13,348 nucleotides of DNA from Salinicoccus sp. UBA3372 (GTDB taxonomy: Bacteria > Bacillota > Bacilli > Staphylococcales > Salinicoccaceae). Where the stretch lies: assembly GCA_002360325.1 (NCBI GenBank), contig DEQG01000001.1, positions 1,949 to 15,296 of the forward strand, given 5' to 3'. The position numbers were made by a program, and so were the translations under genes. Shown piece after piece: positions 5,913 through 13,348 of the stretch. The stretch's first letter is position 1. Every line of letters starts with the position of its first letter. Under the pieces are notes generated by a model, which was not told the origin of the DNA, made no database searches, and saw only the letters and a program-made list of their open reading frames with translations.

Positions 5913-8314
5913 ATGAAATCATACGGCGTTTTCTCAACATTGATCATCGCCGGTATTCTGAACAGGTTGTCTTCCGTCAAATACTCCGGCGTACTGTCTT
6001 CATCCGGCACCTCATCAAATGCGGCATCAGCCTGCTCCGGGCTGTCCTTTTTCTTTTGAGCCGCTATATTGAACTTGTCGTGCAGCGACTGGATCATCGT
6101 CGTATTTCTAGTGATGCCCTCGTTACTCAGTGCATCGTAAAATGCATTCTGATCTCCGCATAAGATCAGTGATTCTTTCGCTCTCGTTATGCCCGTATAA
6201 ATAATATTCTTTATCAGCATATGGCGGTAGCTTTTCACAAGCGGCATTATGACGATCGGATACTCACTGCCCTGTGCCTTATGAATACTTGTACAGTATG
6301 CATGAGCCAGTTCACTGAGGTCCCTCCGTTCATATGAAATGTGCTTGCCGTCATAATCCACCACGATAATATCTTTATCGGTGCTGTCATCATCTTCTTT
6401 AAGAATGATTTCATCTATGATGCCCGAGTCTCCGTTGAATATATTATCTTCTCTGCGGTTGATCAGCTGCAGCACTTTATCCCCGGTGCGGAATACGATA
6501 TCCCCGAACTGTATTTCCCGCTTGTCTCCATCCAGCGGATTCAAGATCTCCTGCAGCACCTGATTCAGCTTATTGATACCCGCATTACCCCGGTATATCG
6601 GCGCGAGCACCTGGATATCACGCATGTCATAACCTTTGGATACAGCTTTACTGACAATATTATCAACCAGCCCTGAAATTTGGCCGATATTTGCCTGAAT
6701 AAACACCCGATCCTTAAATTTCTCCTGGATATCTATCGGTTTTTCTTCTTTTATTTCGTGGGCAAGTTTGATGATGGATGAACCTTCACCCTGCCGGTAG
6801 ATTTTCGTCAGTTCCGTCACTTTCATGACATCCGACTCGATCAGATCGTTGAATATTTTACCCGGTCCGACAGAAGGCAGCTGGTCCCTGTCACCGACAA
6901 ATACCAGTTTTGTATCGCTCGGCACATTTCTGAGCAGCTGATAGAAGAGCCACGTATCCACCATGGACATCTCATCGATGATGATCAGTTTCGCATTCAG
7001 TTCTGCATCGATGAAGTCATCCTTTTCCGTATCCTGGCCCCAGCCGATCAGTCTGTGTATCGTTGAAGCTTCAACGCCTGTCGAATCGTTCAGCCTTTTT
7101 GCAGCACGGCCTGTGGGGGCGACAAGCTTTATCGGATACTCGCCTTCTTCATAACCCTCTATATCTTCAAGTTCATTCAGTTCATGATAACAGCCGATGA
7201 TGCCCTTCACTATCGTTGTCTTTCCTGTACCCGGCCCCCCGGTGATGATAGATATCTTCTCATTCATTGAAAGGTCTATCGCCTTCATCTGTTCAGAGTT
7301 ATATTTGATGTTTTCATTTTTTTCAATGTCTTTTATCTGTTCGTTGACTTCCTCATCAGTGAATTTATCGTCGTCTGAATGTTTCAGGATGCGGTAAATT
7401 TCATCCGCTGATTTATGTTCGGCATAAAATATCGTCGGAAGATATATTTTTTCATCGAACATGACAAGCTTCTCATCTTCATGAAGTTCTCTGATCACCT
7501 CATCAATCTCTTTATCGTTGAATTGGTCCTGGTTGTTGAACATCAGCAGTTTCTTCACTTCGACACCCAGCATATCTTTTCCTATGAATGTGTGTCCCGT
7601 TGAAAGTGTCATATCTTCCACGATATACAGCAGTCCCGCCTTAAGTCTGCCGATATCCGATGCCTCGATGCCCTGTGCAAGTGCTATTTTATCGGCAGTA
7701 TTGAAGCCGATGCCGTCTATATCCGCAACCATTCTGTATGGGGAACTTTCCAATATTTTTAAAGTATGATCCCCGTAATACTTCAATATTTTTGCGCTCA
7801 TTCTGGCACCGAAGCCAAGCTCGTTCAGGCGGATGATGATTTCCTCCGTCTTTTTATTCTCCAGGATGGTCTGGTGGATCATATCGATTTTCGCCTTGGA
7901 CAGACCGCTCACTTTTTTAAGTGCATTTTTATCATCGGAGATGATTTCCAGTGCGTTATACCCCAGCTTATCCACTATCTTCTCTGCAGTTTTCAAACCG
8001 ATGCCTTTGAAGGTGTCACTTGAAAGATATTGGATGACCCCCTGGTTGGTCTTCGGCAGTTCCTGCTTGAACTGCGTTGCATTGAACTGTTCACCGAATC
8101 TCGGATGTGATTTGATGTCTCCTGTGAACCTGTAGGCATCACCTTCTGTAATGTCATGGAAATATCCAGTGACGATGGTATCAAAAGTGAAGTGGGTATT
8201 GGTTTCATCGATGATTACTTTCAATACAAAAAAGCGTGTTTTTTCGCTTTGAAAAATTACACGCTCGACTTCACCGATAATATATTTCTCATCATAAATT
8301 GACGACTGTTCCAT
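5909..8314 (-). CDS. recD2: RecD2 (YrrC) ATP-dependent 5'-3' DNA helicase
   Basis: An 801-residue superfamily 1B helicase of the RecD2 type found in bacteria lacking RecBCD; it acts in DNA repair and replication-fork maintenance. Numbers count from a GTG 9 bases before the chosen start. An N-terminal OB-like region (about 12-85) is followed by helix-hairpin-helix repeats at about 107-121, 138-149, 170-184 and 202-218. The helicase core has Walker A GGPGTGKTT (362-370), Walker B LIIIDEMSMV (446-455), motif III GDRDQLPSVGPG (477-488) and the UvrD-like C-terminal motifs HKAQGSEYP (681-689) and TGITRAKE (710-717). I chose the ATG at 8312-8314, preceded by GGTG 6 bases upstream; the GTG at 8323 lies within that site. 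It follows the TPR gene after about 24 bases, so it is in the same operon. Intact and of normal length. Confidence 0.96.
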   Translation of the reverse strand: MEQSSIYDEKYIIGEVERVIFQSEKTRFFVLKVIIDETNTHFTFDTIVTGYFHDITEGDAYRFTGDIKSHPRFGEQFNATQFKQELPKTNQGVIQYLSSDTFKGIGLKTAEKIVDKLGYNALEIISDDKNALKKVSGLSKAKIDMIHQTILENKKTEEIIIRLNELGFGARMSAKILKYYGDHTLKILESSPYRMVADIDGIGFNTADKIALAQGIEASDIGRLKAGLLYIVEDMTLSTGHTFIGKDMLGVEVKKLLMFNNQDQFNDKEIDEVIRELHEDEKLVMFDEKIYLPTIFYAEHKSADEIYRILKHSDDDKFTDEEVNEQIKDIEKNENIKYNSEQMKAIDLSMNEKISIITGGPGTGKTTIVKGIIGCYHELNELEDIEGYEEGEYPIKLVAPTGRAAKRLNDSTGVEASTIHRLIGWGQDTEKDDFIDAELNAKLIIIDEMSMVDTWLFYQLLRNVPSDTKLVFVGDRDQLPSVGPGKIFNDLIESDVMKVTELTKIYRQGEGSSIIKLAHEIKEEKPIDIQEKFKDRVFIQANIGQISGLVDNIVSKAVSKGYDMRDIQVLAPIYRGNAGINKLNQVLQEILNPLDGDKREIQFGDIVFRTGDKVLQLINRREDNIFNGDSGIIDEIILKEDDDSTDKDIIVVDYDGKHISYERRDLSELAHAYCTSIHKAQGSEYPIVIMPLVKSYRHMLIKNIIYTGITRAKESLILCGDQNAFYDALSNEGITRNTTMIQSLHDKFNIAAQKKKDSPEQADAAFDEVPDEDSTPEYLTEDNLFRIPAMINVEKTPYDFI

Positions 8315-8338
8315 TTTCTTCACCGCCGGGAAAATATA

Positions 8339-11240
<2,902 letters not shown>

Positions 11241-11275
11241 TTTATTCACCCTTATCAACAATTAAATTATTAACT

Positions 11276-11303
11276 AATATATTCTAACATGTTTCAATGT
11301 AAA
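11276..11303 (-). promoter_or_regulatory. Candidate promoter of the cysteine desulfurase-mnmA-TPR-recD2 operon
   Basis: On the minus strand TTTACA (11298-11303) and TATATT (11276-11281) are 16 bases apart, each with two mismatches at most to the sigma-A consensus. It would start transcription about 30 bases before the desulfurase ATG. The region is very AT-rich, so chance matches are possible. Confidence 0.4.
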
Positions 11304-11331
11304 ATTATAATATTTGAAATCAATTATTAGC

Positions 11332-11360
11332 TAAAAGTGATATATATTTGTACACTTTTA
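11332..11360. repeat. Inverted repeat upstream of the luciferase-like monooxygenase, possible operator
   Basis: TAAAAGTG (11332-11339) and CACTTTTA (11353-11360) are perfect 8-bp inverted arms separated by 13 bases. It lies 30 bases before the ATG of the plus-strand gene and 92 bases before the divergent desulfurase ATG. A candidate -35 for the plus-strand gene (TTGAAA, 11314-11319) would put a -10 inside the left arm, so a repressor bound here could block that gene. Given the AT-rich context it could be chance. No convincing -10 was found. Confidence 0.4.
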
Positions 11361-11389
11361 AATAGATAATAAAAACAGGAGATGAAAGA

Positions 11390-12391
11390 ATGTCTAAACA
11401 GTTAAACATTTCAGCGCTCAATCTGGTCCCTGTCCGGGCGGGGACCAATGCAACACAGGCAATTGAAGACATGGTCGATCTGGCAGAACACATAGACGGT
11501 TCGAACTATCAGAGATACTGGATTTCTGAACACCATAATATGACTTCAATCGCTTCATCTGCTACAAGAATATTAATCAAACATATTTTGCAACATACAA
11601 AAAATATCAGAGTCGGAAGCGGCGGTGTCATGCTGCCAAACCACGCACCGCTCGTTGTGGCGGAAGAGTTCGGCACGATGCATGCCATATACGGAGACAG
11701 ACTCGACCTCGGACTCGGTCGTGCACCGGGGACGGATATGGCAACGGCGAACGCCATCCGGAGAAGCAACCACGACGGCGTATTCTCCTTTAAAAGTGAA
11801 ATTGAAGAGTTGAAACGATATTTATCTGCAGTACCGACACAAGTTGTCGCCTATCCTGGACAGGGGACGGAAGTTCCATTATATGTACTCGGATCTTCAA
11901 CGGACTCTGCACACATCGCTGCAGACCTTGGCCTGCCATACGCATTTGCGGCACACTTCGCTCCTGCTCAGATGGAAAATGCATTTAGAATATATGAAAA
12001 CAATTTCAAACCATCCGAGCAGCTTGATAAGCCGTACAAAATGGCGAGCCTGAACGTCATCATGGCGGATACCAATGAAGAAGCGGACTTTATTAAAACG
12101 ACGCACTACCAGAACATCCTGAATCTGATCAGAAACACACGCGGCCAGCTGCCAAAGCCGGTTGAAGACATGGAACAAAGATGGTCACCGAGAGAAGAAC
12201 AGGCCGTCAAATCACAGTTCCCTATCGCATTTTCCGGCAGCAAGGAAAAGGCCATGGAAGAACTGAGATTATTCCAGAGCCAGTTCAATGTCGATGAAAT
12301 CATGGCTGTGTCATACATCTACGACATGGACGACTTGAAGAAGTCATATGACCTATTTGAAGAACTGGTCGAAGAGTATAATGCGGTATAG
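11390..12391 (+). CDS. Luciferase-like (LLM class) flavin-dependent monooxygenase, MsnO8/YceB-type
   Basis: A 333-residue protein of the bacterial luciferase-like superfamily, group resembling YceB of B. subtilis and YhbW of E. coli. It should bind FMNH2 supplied by a reductase and oxidise an unknown organic substrate. Family marks are an N-terminal strand with LNLVPVRAG, the YWISEHHNM segment (43-51), GSGGVMLPNHAPLVVAEEF (77-95) and YGDRLDLGLGRAPGTD (101-116). The C-terminal part has the typical helices around PIAFSGSKEKAMEEL and DEIMAVSYIYD. AGGAG lies 8 bases upstream of the ATG. It is the only plus-strand gene, divergent from the cysteine desulfurase and convergent with the dioxygenase gene. 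No reductase gene is nearby, so it must use one encoded elsewhere. The substrate cannot be predicted. Confidence 0.88.
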   Translation: MSKQLNISALNLVPVRAGTNATQAIEDMVDLAEHIDGSNYQRYWISEHHNMTSIASSATRILIKHILQHTKNIRVGSGGVMLPNHAPLVVAEEFGTMHAIYGDRLDLGLGRAPGTDMATANAIRRSNHDGVFSFKSEIEELKRYLSAVPTQVVAYPGQGTEVPLYVLGSSTDSAHIAADLGLPYAFAAHFAPAQMENAFRIYENNFKPSEQLDKPYKMASLNVIMADTNEEADFIKTTHYQNILNLIRNTRGQLPKPVEDMEQRWSPREEQAVKSQFPIAFSGSKEKAMEELRLFQSQFNVDEIMAVSYIYDMDDLKKSYDLFEELVEEYNAV

Positions 12392-12474
12392 TCTGTGGAT
12401 TCCTGCATCGTCCGAAAATGATTAAGTCATTTGGATATTTGGATGTGCTCGGATTCAGACCGCAAAACAACTAT

Positions 12475-12524
12475 AAAAAAGAAGCTGCCGGCAACTGTTG
12501 AAAGTTGCCGGCAGCTTCTTTTTT
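12475..12524. terminator. Bidirectional terminator shared by the monooxygenase and dioxygenase genes
   Basis: A perfect 16-bp GC-rich stem, GAAGCTGCCGGCAACT (12481-12496) with AGTTGCCGGCAGCTTC (12503-12518), has a 6-base loop. It is flanked by AAAAAA (12475-12480) and TTTTTT (12519-12524). It therefore works as an intrinsic terminator in both directions. The stop codon of the minus-strand dioxygenase gene directly abuts it. The 83 bases between the monooxygenase stop and this element (12392-12474) show nothing I can name. Confidence 0.95.
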
Positions 12525-13274
12525 CTACTCATCCATATCAGCTACAACTGTTAGCTGGTAATCGATCAAGATCACGGATCTAACTGCTGCGCCGTCTTCC
12601 GGACCGACATAATGGCTGACTGCCGAATCGTCTACGCCATATGATTCAAGCGGCTTGGAAATTTCAAAAACTTCATGTAAATCTTTCTCATCAACTTCGT
12701 CCGGCTGTTTGCCTCTGACTTCAGGTATGCCGATTACATTCGTTCCGCCTTTAACATTCTTCCTCTCAATCAAATGAGCGAATGTAAACGGTTCACCGTC
12801 CTGATGCAGACAGTCAGGCGAGGATACAGCTTTATCCTCATCGTTATCCACCATTAATTTCACAAAATGCACACCAACGTGTATCGGCATAATTTTATCT
12901 TCTTCCTGCCAGAATGTTTCATGGTAATTGGTCATGATGATTTTATTCAGCAGTTTATTGTCACGGATATGTGAATCTATTGAATGAAATTCACGATACG
13001 AACCCGGATGCTCAGGATTGAATTTGCCCTGGAAGTAAGCAGCATAATCCTTACCGTCCCTCTGCACATCCGGCAGCCATTCAATATTGCCGGACGTCGG
13101 CAGTACAAGCGCGCGTGAATACCTTCTGTAGCGGTTCAGTTCCGGCGCATAGTCATCGATCGGCAGATTTTCAAAGTAGCTGAGCAGCGCCTCATAATCT
13201 TTTTCAATTCCATCATAATGGAGGGAATCCATATAATCATATATTGCATAACCTTTGTCTTTTAACTGACTCAT
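12525..13274 (-). CDS. 2-oxoglutarate/Fe(II)-dependent dioxygenase, 2OG-Fe_Oxy_2 (PF10014) type, putative free amino acid hydroxylase
   Basis: A 249-residue protein resembling the family that includes L-isoleucine 4-hydroxylase of Bacillus. Such enzymes use O2 and 2-oxoglutarate to hydroxylate free aliphatic amino acids. Numbers count from the chosen ATG. The iron triad is H157 and D159 in LHQDGEPF plus H221 in SHYVGP, and R232 in RSVILIDY is a likely 2-oxoglutarate contact. Other family-like segments are HVGVHFVKL and VKGGTNVI. I chose the ATG at 13272-13274, about 10 bases after AAAGGA. A start at 13313 has no clear ribosome binding site and lies in a palindrome. There is no signal peptide. 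The gene is monocistronic, converges with the monooxygenase gene and ends at the shared terminator. Family assignment is fairly sure; the substrate is unknown. Confidence 0.82.
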   Translation of the reverse strand: MSQLKDKGYAIYDYMDSLHYDGIEKDYEALLSYFENLPIDDYAPELNRYRRYSRALVLPTSGNIEWLPDVQRDGKDYAAYFQGKFNPEHPGSYREFHSIDSHIRDNKLLNKIIMTNYHETFWQEEDKIMPIHVGVHFVKLMVDNDEDKAVSSPDCLHQDGEPFTFAHLIERKNVKGGTNVIGIPEVRGKQPDEVDEKDLHEVFEISKPLESYGVDDSAVSHYVGPEDGAAVRSVILIDYQLTVVADMDE

Positions 13275-13308
13275 ATCTGATCGTTCCTTTACAATTTGTT
13301 GTCCATAA

Positions 13309-13329
13309 TTCATTTTATCACAAAATGAA
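13309..13329 (-). promoter_or_regulatory. Palindrome over the putative promoter of the dioxygenase gene
   Basis: TTCATTTT (13309-13316) and AAAATGAA (13322-13329) are perfect 8-bp arms with a 5-base spacer. On the minus strand the centre reads TGTGATAAA, which resembles an extended -10 (TGn then GATAAA at 13314-13319), with no good -35. If used, transcription would start downstream of the alternative ATG at 13313, which supports the start at 13274. The palindrome could be an operator. Only 19 bases beyond it are in the window. Confidence 0.35.
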
Positions 13330-13348
13330 AGTAAACCGAATATGTGAG

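Noticed and set aside
12392..12474. Possible hidden element between the monooxygenase stop and the terminator
   Set aside because: Only an imperfect, mismatched inverted repeat around a TTAA centre is visible, and no coding frame or motif; nothing that can be supported.

Overview
The window comes from a low-GC Firmicute, most likely a member of the Staphylococcaceae (a Jeotgalicoccus/Salinicoccus-type organism would fit the acidic proteins, but the genus is a guess). Two things point there. The conserved block cysteine desulfurase - mnmA - TPR protein - recD2 - alaS - yrzL/reoM - ruvX/yrrK - yrzB - mltG/yrrL - trmR/yrrM - udk matches the Bacillus/Staphylococcus gene order. The signals are also typical: strong AGGAG-type ribosome binding sites, sigma-A promoters and an alanine T-box leader.

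Almost everything lies on the minus strand, so transcription runs from high to low coordinates. From 11240 down to 5909 is a tight operon: cysteine desulfurase, mnmA, a TPR protein and recD2. A consensus sigma-A promoter overlapping the recD2 stop codon (5884-5912) starts the alaS transcript. That transcript begins with a T-box riboswitch (about 5690-5877) carrying a GCU alanine specifier. A second promoter with an extended -10 (3015-3023) lies between alaS and reoM and drives reoM-ruvX-yrzB, which ends at a terminator (1935-1969). mltG and trmR follow, each with a terminator-like hairpin directly upstream of its ribosome binding site. The first 18 codons of udk run off the left edge.

Right of the operon there is a divergent intergenic region (11241-11389). 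It is followed by a plus-strand flavin-dependent monooxygenase of the luciferase-like family and a minus-strand 2-oxoglutarate/Fe(II) dioxygenase of the amino-acid hydroxylase type. These two genes converge on one perfect 16-bp bidirectional terminator (12475-12524). They are the only part of the window that is not the conserved housekeeping block.

The common theme of the block is translation and cell-wall homeostasis. The cysteine desulfurase and MnmA make 2-thiouridine at tRNA position 34, TrmR methylates 5-hydroxyuridine at the same position, and AlaRS is controlled by uncharged tRNA-Ala. RecD2 and RuvX act on nucleic acids. ReoM and MltG act on peptidoglycan synthesis. I see no insertion sequence, prophage, CRISPR array, rRNA or tRNA gene, and no clearly undescribed system. 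The best leads are the absence of the trhP pair between trmR and udk, the hairpin-before-RBS arrangement at mltG and trmR, and the unassigned dioxygenase with a palindrome over its promoter/start region.
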